Assembly (NCBI RefSeq): GCF_002127585.1
Contig: NZ_NEGZ01000036.1
Span: forward strand, 1-51,131
Source of the DNA: Janthinobacterium sp. GW458P
Lineage (GTDB): Bacteria > Pseudomonadota > Gammaproteobacteria > Burkholderiales > Burkholderiaceae_D
Direction: 5' to 3'
DNA length: 51,131 bases
Shown one piece after another: positions 10,346-18,828 of the stretch. The translations under genes were made by a program, and so were the position numbers. The notes below the pieces were generated by a model. It made no database searches. It was not told the origin of the DNA and worked only from the letters and a program-made list of their open reading frames with translations. The number at the start of each line of letters is the position of its first letter. Within the stretch, counting starts at the first letter, position 1.

Positions 10346-10999
10346 ATGAATAAGCTATTTCTTGCGGCACTGCTCTGGCTCGCCTGCCTGGGCTGTTCGC
10401 CGCTGGCGCAGGCGCTGCAGATGACCCTGGTGCCGCGCGGCGGCTACCAGATCGCCCCGGGCGGCACGGTGCTGGTGGACCTGAACATTGCCGGCCTGCA
10501 ATCCGCAGGACTGAGCACGGAACTGGGCGCTTTCCATTTGGACCTGTACTACGACCCAGACCTGCTGTTCTATCTGCCCGGCGCGCCATCGGGCTGGGGC
10601 ACGGCGCTGGGCCAGACGGCCGGCGGCGCCCAGGCGCTGGCGTTCGCCGACCACGGCACGCCCGGCCTGCTGCATCTGGACGAGGTGTCGCTGCTCGACG
10701 CACTGACGCTGGGCCAGCTGCAAGGCGATGGCTTCCGCCTCGCCACGCTGGCGTTCCAGGCGCGGATGCCCGGCGGCCCGGTGCCGGCCAATACCTTTCT
10801 GTTCGCCGACGATATCCTGCTGGGCGATGCGGCCGGCAACCGCATTCCCGTCGCGCTGGACGAGATTCCCGTGCTGATACTGCAGGTGGACGAGCCCGCA
10901 ACCATCGCGCTCTTCGGCATGGGCGTCGCGGCGCTGGCCTGGCAGCGGCGCCGCGTCATCATGCGGCCGCGCCGTCGGCAGGCGGCCCATAGCGCTTGA
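10346..10999 (+). CDS. Cohesin-like PEP-CTERM sorting domain protein
   Basis: 217 residues. The start at 10346 has GGGAGAGG five bases upstream. It has a signal peptide (LFLAALLWLACLGCSPLAQA). The mature part begins like a cohesin/immunoglobulin-like domain: V-x-P-G-type strand APGGTVLVDLNIAG, then FHLDLYYDPDLLFY. The C-terminus is a classic PEP-CTERM tail: DEPATIALFGMGVAALAWQ followed by RRR. Such tails are processed by an exosortase during export; no exosortase gene is in this window. It lies directly after the dockerin-like gene on the same strand, and a cohesin/dockerin pair is the simplest reading. Domain calls are by pattern only. Confidence 0.75.
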   Translation: MNKLFLAALLWLACLGCSPLAQALQMTLVPRGGYQIAPGGTVLVDLNIAGLQSAGLSTELGAFHLDLYYDPDLLFYLPGAPSGWGTALGQTAGGAQALAFADHGTPGLLHLDEVSLLDALTLGQLQGDGFRLATLAFQARMPGGPVPANTFLFADDILLGDAAGNRIPVALDEIPVLILQVDEPATIALFGMGVAALAWQRRRVIMRPRRRQAAHSA

Positions 11000-11241
11000 G
11001 CAGCTCGCACCATGCCAGCGCCAGCAAGGGTACCAGGCAGCAGAGCGCCAGCGCCGCCATGCCCGGCACGGCAAAGGCGAACAGCTGCCTCGGCGGCAGT
11101 CGATCCGCTTCCCTGCGAAGGCGCCCGTGACATGACTATCGCTTGGCAGCAAGATTGACGGCATGTAGTTTTCACAATGCCAATATTGATGGCCGCATCC
11201 ATCAGCGCCGCAGCAAGCAGCACGGCTCCAGAGGAGGCAGG

Positions 11242-13473
11242 TCACGTCGTGTTTCGATGCGGCTCGCATGCTGTGGCGCACCGCTGCAAGGCCTGGCGCA
11301 CCTGTTCCACCAGCAACGCCAGCGCCTCGGCGCCGAAATCGGCGCCATTGGCGATCTCAATGACGTCAGCCGTTTCGCCGGGACGCAAGCCTTGCCCGGC
11401 GCAGCGCTCCATCTGGCCAGCGAGAACGGCCATGTCCGCATCGGAAGGGTCGGTGCCGGCGCGCGCCCGCGCAGCCAGGCGCGCCGCCAGCACGGGCAGC
11501 GGCGCATCGACGTGCAGCAGCAGGAACGGCACCTGGCTGCGGCGCGCCAGCGCGCGAAAGGCCAGGCGCCGGCGGCGCTCCAGGAAGGTGGCATCGACCA
11601 CCATCACGAAACCGGCCGCCAGCCCTTGCCGGGCGAGCCGCGCCAGGCGCCGGTACGTCGCGCCATTGGCGGCCCGGTCATACATTCCCTGCGCTGGCAA
11701 GGCAGCGGCGCCGCTGGCGGCAGGGGCGCAAAACAGGCGCTTGCGCTCGACATCCGAGCGCAGCCGCACCGCCTCCAGCGGCTCGACCAGCGCGTTGCAC
11801 AGCCATGACTTGCCGCTGCCAGCCAGTCCGAAGGCGATCAGCAGCGCCGGCGCGGCGGGGGCGATGCACGCATGGGCGAAGGCCAGATAGCGCTGCGCAT
11901 GCAGCAATGCCGAAGAGCGTCCGCGGCTGCCTCCCAGGGAGCGCAGCAGGAACACCTTGCAACGCACCAGCGCCCGCTGTACCCGGTAATAAGGCAGCAG
12001 CGCCAGGCTGCCATAATCGCCGCAACGCTCCAGATAATCGTTCAGCAAGCGGGCGGCCAGGCCGCGCCGCCCCTGGCATTGCAGGTCCATCCAGGCAAAG
12101 GCCAGGTCCTGCGCCACGTCGATCCAGCGCAATGCGGCGTTGAATTCAATGCCGTCGAATACGCGCACCTGTCCGGCCACGGTCAGGATGTTGCCACAAT
12201 GCAAATCGCCATGGCATTCGCGCACCCAGCCATCAGCCTTGCGCTTTGTCAATACCGGCGCCAGGGCTTGCTCCTGCCGTGTCAGCCAGGCCGCAATCTC
12301 GTCGAGCATGGCACGCTGGCGCGCGTCGTCGAGCACGGCGCCGATGCCGGCCACGTCCTCGTGGGTGCGGGCGACGATCAATGCGGCATTGCCCCAGGGC
12401 GACTGGGGTGCCGCCCGCGCGGCGCCGGCATGAAAATCCGCCAGCAACAGCGCCAGGGCGCTGACCTCATCCGCGCCAAGCAGGCCGGCATTCAAGCGCG
12501 CCTGCCACAGGGCGGACTGGTCAAAGCGGCGCATGCGCACGGCATACTCGAGTACCGGCCCGTCGCCGTCGATGGACGGACATGCCCGCGTGCCGGTGAT
12601 GCTCGCCAGGCCCAGGTACAACTCGGGCGCCAGGCGTCGATTCAGGCGCAGTTCCTCCTCGCACGCATACCGCCGTGCCGACAGGGTGCTGTAATCGAGC
12701 ACGTCGCGCTGCAGGGCCGTCTTGAACTTGTAGGCCAGGTCGCCCACCAGCAGGATGCGCGAAATATCGGTGACGATGAGCCGCACCCGCGCATCGGCGC
12801 TGTCGAGGCGATTTGCCAGGCGGTGCAATAGCCTGGTCTGCCGCCCGACCTCGTGCTTCCCGCTGCCTTGCTCGGCGGCAGGCCACCGGTGCCCGCCTTG
12901 CGGCGCAGGCATCGGCCCCTGGTCAAGCAGCGGCGACGCCCCCGGCTGCGCGGCCCCGTTCTGCCCGAGCGCCTGGACGCCGCCAAGGGCATGGGGAGGC
13001 AGCCGCCTTTTCCAGCGCATTTCACCGGCAGGGCCTGCCGGCGCCAGGGCAATGCGGTTCTCGACGCCGCGCACCCCGCGCAAGCCATACACCGCCTCCT
13101 CGGCCCGCTTGCGCTGATAGTTCCAGCCCAGCATCCCTTCCAGCCGCAGCACGCCGTCTTGCGCCGCCACCGTAACGGCATCGGCGGAGCTGGGCAATTG
13201 CGCCTTGACGATCGCCAGCGCCGCGCGCGCAAGGTCCGCATCCGAGCGCTCCTGTCCCCCGGGCACCACTTCGATCTTGTTGAGCACGCCAGCCACCCCG
13301 GCCACTTCCCCGGCGCATCGCCCGGCCTGTATCTTGCCGACGAAATCGGGCGCCAGCCCCGACAAGGTGACGACGCCATGACGCACGGACACCACGATGG
13401 CAGGTGGCCCTAGCCGGGCAACACAGCTCAGTTCATGCTCCACATTCCGCCTTACTTCGGCATCGTTCAACAT
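11242..13473 (-). CDS. BON-BON-aminoglycoside phosphotransferase-like/AAA_33 ATPase fusion
   Basis: 743 residues from the ATG at 13473, which has a GGAGG ribosome site; an upstream ATG would run through the FNR box and lacks one. Residues ~1-150 hold two BON repeats (VVTLSGLAPDF; VLRLEGMLGWNYQ). A low-complexity linker follows, then the APH-like/P-loop module of the family annotated as bifunctional aminoglycoside phosphotransferase/ATP-binding protein. Visible motifs are ISRILLVGDLAYKFK, the kinase-like HGDLHCGNIL with FDGIEFN, and a Walker A GLAGSGKS in the C-terminal P-loop domain. The substrate is unknown; drug resistance is not implied. Joining BON repeats to this module is unusual, since the neighbouring BON gene (14606-15250) is free-standing. 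Divergent from a universal stress protein gene, with two FNR-like boxes between. Confidence 0.82.
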   Translation of the reverse strand: MLNDAEVRRNVEHELSCVARLGPPAIVVSVRHGVVTLSGLAPDFVGKIQAGRCAGEVAGVAGVLNKIEVVPGGQERSDADLARAALAIVKAQLPSSADAVTVAAQDGVLRLEGMLGWNYQRKRAEEAVYGLRGVRGVENRIALAPAGPAGEMRWKRRLPPHALGGVQALGQNGAAQPGASPLLDQGPMPAPQGGHRWPAAEQGSGKHEVGRQTRLLHRLANRLDSADARVRLIVTDISRILLVGDLAYKFKTALQRDVLDYSTLSARRYACEEELRLNRRLAPELYLGLASITGTRACPSIDGDGPVLEYAVRMRRFDQSALWQARLNAGLLGADEVSALALLLADFHAGAARAAPQSPWGNAALIVARTHEDVAGIGAVLDDARQRAMLDEIAAWLTRQEQALAPVLTKRKADGWVRECHGDLHCGNILTVAGQVRVFDGIEFNAALRWIDVAQDLAFAWMDLQCQGRRGLAARLLNDYLERCGDYGSLALLPYYRVQRALVRCKVFLLRSLGGSRGRSSALLHAQRYLAFAHACIAPAAPALLIAFGLAGSGKSWLCNALVEPLEAVRLRSDVERKRLFCAPAASGAAALPAQGMYDRAANGATYRRLARLARQGLAAGFVMVVDATFLERRRRLAFRALARRSQVPFLLLHVDAPLPVLAARLAARARAGTDPSDADMAVLAGQMERCAGQGLRPGETADVIEIANGADFGAEALALLVEQVRQALQRCATACEPHRNTT

Positions 13474-13570
13474 GCTTTCCTCCGCAGGCCGGATGCCGCG
13501 CGCACAGCATCTTCTTGCCGTGCATCGCCGGCCCGGCAGTGATCCTAGCATGGCCACAGCGCCAGAAAAT

Positions 13571-13584
13571 ATGATCTGGATCAA
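13571..13584. promoter_or_regulatory. FNR-like box (ATGATCTGGATCAA)
   Basis: Matches TTGAT-N4-ATCAA with one mismatch. Its centre lies 104 bp before the BON/APH start (13473) and 125 bp before the stress protein start (13703), so it could serve either. Confidence 0.65.
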
Positions 13585-13629
13585 TGCTTGCCCTGCGCCA
13601 GTTCCCTGAGCTGAGAATTGCAGGCCGGC

Positions 13630-13643
13630 TTGACCTGGATCAG
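13630..13643. promoter_or_regulatory. Second FNR-like box (TTGACCTGGATCAG)
   Basis: Two mismatches to TTGAT-N4-ATCAA. Its centre is 66 bp upstream of the universal stress protein start at 13703, a suitable distance for activation of that gene. Confidence 0.5.
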
Positions 13644-13702
13644 CTGGCCCTCCTTACAGGCGCGCCGGAAACAGGTATCGTGAATTTTTAACGGAGTCCA
13701 AC

Positions 13703-14542
13703 ATGTACAAGACCATCCTGATGTATGCCGACCAGTTTTCCGGCTTCGAACGGCGCCTGCAAGTGGCAGCGGCGCTCGCCAGCGAAGCTGATTCCCATCT
13801 GATAGGAACCGTCGCCAGCGGCGGGCCGCAACTCGATTACCTGGTCTACGGGGCGGTCACGCTGGCGCCGCCCCCGCCGATCGACTACGAACCCTTGCGG
13901 GAAGCGGCGCGGGAGCAGCTGGCGCGCTTCGACGAGCGTTGCCGCCAGCTGGGCGTCGCCTCGTATGAAACCCGCTTTCAGGACAGCAGCGCGGCCGATG
14001 CGCTGATACTGCAGTCGCTGTACTGCGATCTGGTCATCACGGGCCAGAGCGACCTGAGCGACCGGTCGCTGATCTGGTCGACCCGCCTGCCCGCCTATCT
14101 CGCCCTGCACAGCGCCCGCCCCTTGCTCGTCATCCCCGATGGCGATGGCCCCGTGACCATCCCCGGCCGCTCCGTCGTCATCGGCTGGAACGCCACTGCC
14201 GAGGCCAGCCGCGCGGTAGCTGGCGCGCTGCCGCTGCTGGTGCGGGCGCAGCGCGTGCAGATCATCGTGCTGAACCCGCGCCAGCATTACGGGCAGCATG
14301 GACAGGAGCCGGGCGCGGACCTGGCCACCTACCTGGCGCGCCATGGCGTGCGCGCGGAAGTGAGCCGCAGCGAAACGAGCGAAGAATGCGGTACGGCGCT
14401 GTGCCGCCTGGCCCAGGACAGCGGCGCGGACCTGATCGTGGCAGGGGCATTCGGCCGCAGCCGCTTCCAGGAATGGGTGCTCGGCGGCACCACGCACAGC
14501 CTGCTGAGCCAGTCGCGCCTGCCAGTATTGCTGGGCCACTGA
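13703..14542 (+). CDS. Universal stress protein, tandem UspA domains
   Basis: 279 residues with two UspA repeats. The first (1-~145) starts YKTILMYADQFSG and is degenerate. The second (~150-279) ends in the nucleotide-binding pattern GAFGRSRFQEWVLGGTTHSLL with its final Leu, i.e. G-2x-G-9x-G-(S/T), so ATP binding is likely there. The ribosome site is GGAG seven bases before the ATG. UspA proteins support survival under growth arrest and low oxygen, and FNR-family control of them is well known. A BON protein gene follows after 63 bp, probably in the same transcript. Confidence 0.88.
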   Translation: MYKTILMYADQFSGFERRLQVAAALASEADSHLIGTVASGGPQLDYLVYGAVTLAPPPPIDYEPLREAAREQLARFDERCRQLGVASYETRFQDSSAADALILQSLYCDLVITGQSDLSDRSLIWSTRLPAYLALHSARPLLVIPDGDGPVTIPGRSVVIGWNATAEASRAVAGALPLLVRAQRVQIIVLNPRQHYGQHGQEPGADLATYLARHGVRAEVSRSETSEECGTALCRLAQDSGADLIVAGAFGRSRFQEWVLGGTTHSLLSQSRLPVLLGH

Positions 14543-14605
14543 GGGGCGCCGCCGACGCCGCGGCGCAGGCTGCAGGCGCTTTCTTGTCCGACTGGGAGCA
14601 CGTTC

Positions 14606-15250
14606 ATGATCACCGACAACGACATCAAGACGCAAGTCGAACAGGAATTGCTGTGGGATGTGAGCATCGATCCCAGCCATATTGGCGTCTCGGTCAACGA
14701 CCGCGTCGTCGCGCTATCGGGCTTCGTGCACGCCTACAGCCACAAGCTGCACGCGGAGCGCGACGCGCAACGCCTCGCCGGCGTGCTGGGCGTGGCCAAT
14801 GACATCGAGGTGCGCCCCCACTCGCGGCTGGACGCGGAAATTGCCCACGACGCCATTGCCGCCATCGCGCTGCAGCTGCCCGTATCGTCGAAAACGATCA
14901 AGGTCATCGTCGAGCACGGCCATGTCAGGCTGGAAGGCACGGTCGACTGGAACTACCAGCGCGAGCACGCCCAACTGGCACTGCGTCACATGCATGGCAT
15001 ACGCGGCATCGAGAACGCCATCGCGATCAGCCACAAGGCCATCCCGGCCGATATCAAGGCGCGCATCCAGGCGGCGCTGAAGCGCAGCGCCCTGATCGAG
15101 GCCAGCGGCATCAAGGTCGAGGCAGATGGCGACGCGGTCATCCTCAGTGGCAAGGTGCGTTCCTGGAGCGAACGCGACGAGGTCGAGCGCGCGGCCTGGA
15201 TGGCGCCGGGCATTACCGCCGTCACGAACCAGCTTCAGGTGGGCAGCTGA
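14606..15250 (+). CDS. Triple BON-domain protein (OsmY-like)
   Basis: 214 residues made of three BON repeats: ~1-70 (VVALSGFVHAYS), ~75-145 (VRLEGTVDWNYQ) and ~148-214 (VILSGKVRSWSERDEVERAA). The ribosome site GGGAGCACGTTC precedes the ATG. BON domains are thought to bind phospholipid and occur in OsmY and mechanosensitive-channel proteins. There is no signal peptide, so unlike OsmY this protein is probably cytoplasmic. It shares the WNYQ-type second repeat with the BON part of the divergent fusion gene, suggesting duplication within the island. Probably co-transcribed with the upstream universal stress protein gene. Confidence 0.88.
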   Translation: MITDNDIKTQVEQELLWDVSIDPSHIGVSVNDRVVALSGFVHAYSHKLHAERDAQRLAGVLGVANDIEVRPHSRLDAEIAHDAIAAIALQLPVSSKTIKVIVEHGHVRLEGTVDWNYQREHAQLALRHMHGIRGIENAIAISHKAIPADIKARIQAALKRSALIEASGIKVEADGDAVILSGKVRSWSERDEVERAAWMAPGITAVTNQLQVGS

Positions 15251-15540
15251 ATCGTCCGCGCGCATGGACGGGACGCAAACTGCGCCTCATCCCGCTGCCG
15301 TACCTCGACGAAGTCAGGGCAGCATGGCGGCGCTGCCTCCCGCCCACTGCCGCGCCGCCAGATAACCTTATCTGCCGGGCAATATCCATGCCCGCGCCAC
15401 GACAGCGCCGGCATCCGCGACCTAGCTGCAGCAGCAACATCGCCTGCACATGATCTGGCGCATTGCCAGGCACGGCGCAATTTCCTACTATCGAAGTCCG
15501 GGCGCAGCGCGCCCACCGTGCATTGCGTCAAGGAGCCACC

Positions 15541-16011
15541 ATGATGCCGCTGGACTCATCCCGCCGCCAGTTCATTTTCGACGTACTCGCTGCCACGCAG
15601 GACATGGCCCTGGCCACCGTGCGTCCGGATGGCTATCCGCAGACGACGGTGGTCAGTTACGTGCACGACGGCCTGACGCTGTATTCCTGCATCGGGCTGA
15701 ACAGCCAGAAAGCGCACAATATCCGCCAGCACGACAAGGTCTCGCTGGCCATTACGCCCGCGTACCAGGACTGGCAGCATATCCGCGGCCTGTCCATGGC
15801 GGGCACGGCTGCCCTGGTCGACAACGCCGACGAAACCGAGCAGGTGGCCGACCTGATGCTGTTTCGCTTTCCCCAGATGCGCGACATCATGGGGGCCGGC
15901 ACGGCCGCGCCGTGGCCGGGCCTCGTCTTCCTGCGCATCCGCCCAAGCGTCATTTCCTTGCTGAACTATGAACTGGGTTTCGGCCACACCGAATTGTTTG
16001 AAGTCAGCTGA
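15541..16011 (+). CDS. Pyridoxamine 5'-phosphate oxidase-like (PPOX) family protein
   Basis: 156 residues. The start at 15541 (ATGATG) follows AAGGAG with 6-nt spacing; the open frame extends 26 codons upstream without a ribosome site. The fold is read from DMALATVRPDGYPQTTVVSY, a mid-region HNIRQHDKVSLAI, and a terminal segment VFLRIRPSVISLLNYELGFG, typical of split-barrel flavin/F420-binding PPOX relatives. Such proteins bind FMN or heme and are often oxidoreductases of unknown substrate; true PdxH activity is not implied. A degenerate FNR-like sequence (TGAT-CTGG-CGCA, near 15451) lies about 80 bp upstream. Confidence 0.78.
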   Translation: MMPLDSSRRQFIFDVLAATQDMALATVRPDGYPQTTVVSYVHDGLTLYSCIGLNSQKAHNIRQHDKVSLAITPAYQDWQHIRGLSMAGTAALVDNADETEQVADLMLFRFPQMRDIMGAGTAAPWPGLVFLRIRPSVISLLNYELGFGHTELFEVS

Positions 16012-16051
16012 AACAGGGTAAGTCACCATGCCTTGCCGATTATTGCTGCGC

Positions 16052-16065
16052 TTGATACATATCAA
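16052..16065. promoter_or_regulatory. Perfect FNR box (TTGATACATATCAA)
   Basis: An exact TTGAT-N4-ATCAA palindrome, 111 bp (centre) upstream of the small helical protein at 16170. A TACACT hexamer about 38 bp past its centre could be the -10 element. Confidence 0.8.
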
Positions 16066-16169
16066 TTCCCCGGCTTCCGCCGCGGATGCCGGCCGCTACA
16101 CTGACCTGGTGGCTGCGTTTCCTGCAGCAGAACCTGCGTGCCGCGCCACGCCAACACCGGAGAGCCAAC

Positions 16170-16541
16170 ATGCCCGACATTCACCTCAAATTTGCCAACC
16201 TGCTCACTTCCGGCAGCAGTACCTTGCTCGACCGCTACAATGCGGTGGCCCGGCATGCGCTCGACAGTAGCGCCGATGCTGCGCGCCTGACCCTGCATTA
16301 CCTGCAGGACCTGTCGCAGGCAAACATGAACGCGCTGCTGCAGCGGGTACAAGACAAGGGCGGTGCCAATCTGTATGAATTCGATCCGGGCAGCTTGAAA
16401 GCGCTATGCACCTTGAACGATGATTACCGCTCCAATCTCTTCGCCATCCTGCTGGACATGCAAAAATCCATGGTGGAAAGTAGCTACTCATCCGTCTACG
16501 ACGGCTACAGGCAGTGGCAGAGAAGCGCTCCCTCCCAGTAA
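16170..16541 (+). CDS. Small helical protein, possibly phasin-like
   Basis: 123 residues. The start at 16170 has CGGAGAG before it; an upstream in-frame ATG would sit just past the FNR box without a ribosome site. The sequence is predicted almost wholly alpha-helical and amphipathic (RYNAVARHALDSSADAARL; MNALLQRVQDKG) with no membrane segment or signal. Length and character resemble phasins, which coat polyhydroxybutyrate granules, and a PhaB-type reductase lies in the same island, but no diagnostic motif is seen. Its perfect upstream FNR box argues for expression under oxygen limitation. Confidence 0.6.
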   Translation: MPDIHLKFANLLTSGSSTLLDRYNAVARHALDSSADAARLTLHYLQDLSQANMNALLQRVQDKGGANLYEFDPGSLKALCTLNDDYRSNLFAILLDMQKSMVESSYSSVYDGYRQWQRSAPSQ

Positions 16542-16611
16542 GGCGGCGCTCCTGGCGCACCTGGGGAGCGGGGATCGCACCCTGCCGGCGCAGCCCCTGC
16601 CATCCCGCTGC

Positions 16612-17256
16612 TCAGGAATAAGGCGATGGCGCGGCGGCCGCCAGCGGATAGCCCAGCGATTGCGCCAGCATCACATGGTGCCCATCCGCCAGGCCCATGG
16701 CTGCGGCCAGCTCCCGCTGGTCGAACCAGCCACGCGACACCACCGCCAGGCCCTCGGCGGCGCAAAACAGGTACACGTTCTGGCTGATGTGGCCGGCATC
16801 GAGGGCGGCAAACAGCAACTGCCTGGCCTGCTCCTCGGGCGGCATGCGCGACAAATTGGCGACGTACAGCAGGTTGACGGGCGCCGTCGCCACGAAATCC
16901 TGCTTCCCCGTCACGGCGCGGATATCCACGGCGCTCAGTTGGCGCAATGACGGTGCCAGCGGGTCATACAGGTACAGGCCGCTGGACATGGCGACGTAGA
17001 TGTCGATTTCCTGCGCATTGCAGACGGAGGGCGCCGTTCGATGGCCCGTGCCGGGGCGGTTGCAGCCATCGGCGGCCCACAGCAGGCGCGACAGCCGGTA
17101 CCAGGACAGCTCGCGCTCGCCAAATTCGCGCTGCGACTGGCGCAGCTTCAATACTTCGATGAGGGCCATGCCCAGGGCACTGATGTCGGCATCGAGTTCG
17201 AAGGTACCCGGCCCCATCAATGGCAAAGGCTCGCTTGTGAGTGCATTTTTCTTCAC
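16612..17256 (-). CDS. SagB/ThcOx-type nitroreductase family protein
   Basis: 214 residues, starting with GTG at 17256 behind GGAGGGGAA. The N-terminal half has the nitroreductase opening LRQSQREFGERELSWYRLSR with the FMN-phosphate-binding Arg residues, then APSVCNAQEIDIYVA, and later AALDAGHISQNVYLFCAAEG. This matches stand-alone SagB-like FMN oxidoreductases. The substrate is unknown; there is no cyclodehydratase or precursor peptide nearby, so thiazole/oxazole peptide synthesis is not suggested. It starts 38 bp after the small heat-shock gene on the same strand and probably shares its FNR-box promoter (17852-17865). Confidence 0.82.
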   Translation of the reverse strand: MKKNALTSEPLPLMGPGTFELDADISALGMALIEVLKLRQSQREFGERELSWYRLSRLLWAADGCNRPGTGHRTAPSVCNAQEIDIYVAMSSGLYLYDPLAPSLRQLSAVDIRAVTGKQDFVATAPVNLLYVANLSRMPPEEQARQLLFAALDAGHISQNVYLFCAAEGLAVVSRGWFDQRELAAAMGLADGHHVMLAQSLGYPLAAAAPSPYS

Positions 17257-17294
17257 TTCCCCTCCGTTGCCTGAAACGGCCCGCCATGCTTCCC

Positions 17295-17744
17295 CTAACT
17301 GATCTGCAGGCGCTTTGCACTGCCGCCGAGCAGCTTGGGCAGCTCCATGTCGAGCACGCCGTCACGGTACCTGGCCACGGCCTTGTCGGCGTCGATGTCC
17401 TGTGCCAGCGAGAAACTGCGGAAATACTGTCCCGCATGGCGCTCGCGGCGCACGACTTTCTGACCGTTCGTCTCTTCGTGTTCCTGCCTGGATTCGGCCG
17501 AGATGGAGACGCGGTTGCCATCGATGTCCACCGAAATATCGTCCACCTTAAAGCCTGGCAACTCAGCCTTGATCTGGTAGGCTTGCTCGCTTTCCGTGAC
17601 GTCGAGCCGGATCGGCGACGGTCGGCCAAAGTCCTTGAGCGCATCCTTGAAGCCCATGTCCTTCAAAAAATCGTCCATGCTGCGCATGGGGTCGAATCTT
17701 GCGATGTCGCTGAGCGGATCAAAATGCATCATATGCTGTGCCAT
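17295..17744 (-). CDS. Small heat-shock protein, Hsp20/alpha-crystallin family
   Basis: 149 residues from the ATG at 17744, preceded by AGGAGG; the 24 extra upstream codons are not needed. The alpha-crystallin domain spans roughly 45-145: IRLDVTESEQAYQIKAELPG, GNRVSISAESR, and the late YRDGVLDMELPK motif, followed by an IXI-like tail. It holds unfolding proteins in a refoldable state in the cytoplasm. A second Hsp20 (29406-29852) with the same FDPxSDIARF start lies in the island, so they are paralogues. The FNR box at 17852 suggests control by oxygen rather than heat alone. Confidence 0.92.
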   Translation of the reverse strand: MAQHMMHFDPLSDIARFDPMRSMDDFLKDMGFKDALKDFGRPSPIRLDVTESEQAYQIKAELPGFKVDDISVDIDGNRVSISAESRQEHEETNGQKVVRRERHAGQYFRSFSLAQDIDADKAVARYRDGVLDMELPKLLGGSAKRLQIS

Positions 17745-17851
17745 CTCCTGCCTCCTGAACAAAAATCGATGCCGCAGGGAAGAACCGGGCTGCGGCAACC
17801 GGATACCCAAGTTCACTATAAAGGGCCAACTCCCGCTTGTCTGCCTGGAAA

Positions 17852-17865
17852 ATGATCGATATCAA
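17852..17865. promoter_or_regulatory. FNR-like box (ATGATCGATATCAA) for hsp20
   Basis: One mismatch to consensus. Its centre is 114 bp upstream of the hsp20 start at 17744. A TATAGT hexamer on the minus strand (17815-17820) lies 38 bp past the centre as a possible -10. Confidence 0.7.
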
Positions 17866-17957
17866 GAACGACGCTAATCGGCACGCATGCGCCTCCTGGC
17901 CGGACGACAGCCATCACCGGCGACTGAGCGGCTGCGCACCATTATTCGGGCCCGGTA

Positions 17958-17971
17958 TTGATGCAGATCAT
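17958..17971. promoter_or_regulatory. FNR-like box (TTGATGCAGATCAT) for the SYLF gene
   Basis: One mismatch to consensus, 73 bp (centre) before the start at 18038. A TGTAGT hexamer at 17993-17998 begins 28-29 bp past the centre, the geometry of a class II FNR promoter (-41.5). Confidence 0.72.
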
Positions 17972-18037
17972 GGCAAGCGATGCCTGCCTGACTGTAGTGT
18001 GAAAGGCCGTTGCCCCCATTTAAACAGGAGTATGGCC

Positions 18038-18769
18038 ATGATTGCCTACATGAAACCGCTTGGCAGCCTGCTGTGCGGCGCGCTGCTCGCTTGCGCGCCA
18101 GCGCAAGCCCTGTCCCAGCCTAAGGATGGCCTTGCGTCCGACCAGGAGATGGCCAGAGTGCAGTTGCAGGCGACGGCAAATCAGCATGTCGACACCGCGC
18201 GCACGGCTGTGGCCGTGCTGGCGAAGGATCCGCTGATGACGGAAGCGCTGCGCTGGTCGAAGGGCGTCTTCATTCTGCCCGCCTACCGCCGTGCGGCGCT
18301 GGCCATCGGCGCCAGCGGCGGCACCGGAGTGCTGCTGGGCAAGCGGGGCGACGGCAGCTGGAGCGCTCCCGCATTTTTCAAGCTGGGAGCACTGGGCATC
18401 GGGCTGCAGGCCGGCGTCGAATCTGGCCCATTCGTCTTCGTATTGCTCAACGACAAGGCCATGCGGCAGTTCCAGCAGCGCAGCAGCTTTTCCGTCAGTG
18501 CCGATGCGGGACTGACGGTCCGCAACTGGAAAAAAGTGGCACGCGGAACCGTTGGCAAGGGGGACGTCATCGCCTGGTCCGGCACGAAAGGCCTTTTCGC
18601 CGATGCGGTGGCTGTCAGCGTGGACGATATCCGCTACGACGAGCAATTGACCGACGCCTATTACCACCGCACGCTGGCCGTCGGCGACGTGCTGGCCGAT
18701 CGCGTCAGCAATGACCAGGCCCAAGGGCTGCAGCAGGCGCTTGCGGCAGCCAGTGCGCCGGACCGCTAA
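18038..18769 (+). CDS. SYLF-domain (Ysc84-like) exported protein, copy 1
   Basis: 243 residues. Of two nearby ATGs (18032, 18038) the second is chosen because AGGAG is 1 nt from the first and 7 nt from the second. It has a signal peptide (GSLLCGALLACAPAQALS). The body matches the SYLF/Ysc84 lipid-binding family: KGVFILPAYRRAALAIGAS, GDGSWSAPAFFKLG, GLQAGVESGPFVFVLLNDKA, GDVIAWSGTKGLFADAVAVS. Bacterial SYLF proteins are exported and of uncertain function. A paralogue with the same layout is at 35400-36128, also behind an FNR-like box. Confidence 0.85.
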   Translation: MIAYMKPLGSLLCGALLACAPAQALSQPKDGLASDQEMARVQLQATANQHVDTARTAVAVLAKDPLMTEALRWSKGVFILPAYRRAALAIGASGGTGVLLGKRGDGSWSAPAFFKLGALGIGLQAGVESGPFVFVLLNDKAMRQFQQRSSFSVSADAGLTVRNWKKVARGTVGKGDVIAWSGTKGLFADAVAVSVDDIRYDEQLTDAYYHRTLAVGDVLADRVSNDQAQGLQQALAAASAPDR

Positions 18770-18828
18770 GTAATCCTCAGGAAATTATTGTGAATTTATG
18801 ACGAACAGAAGCGGATGCCATGCAAGAC

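Noticed and set aside
10959..11125. Minus-strand stretch reading like a membrane-protein C-terminus (LFAFAVPGMAALALCCLV)
   Set aside because: No start codon or ribosome site, a stop just upstream, and it overlaps the end of the PEP-CTERM gene. Could be a gene remnant but cannot be supported.
13688..14680. 330-codon minus-strand open frame
   Set aside because: Antisense to a clear universal stress protein gene; no ribosome site or domain.
15451..15464. FNR-like sequence TGATCTGGCGCA upstream of the PPOX gene
   Set aside because: The right half has two mismatches in the core; too weak to call as a site.
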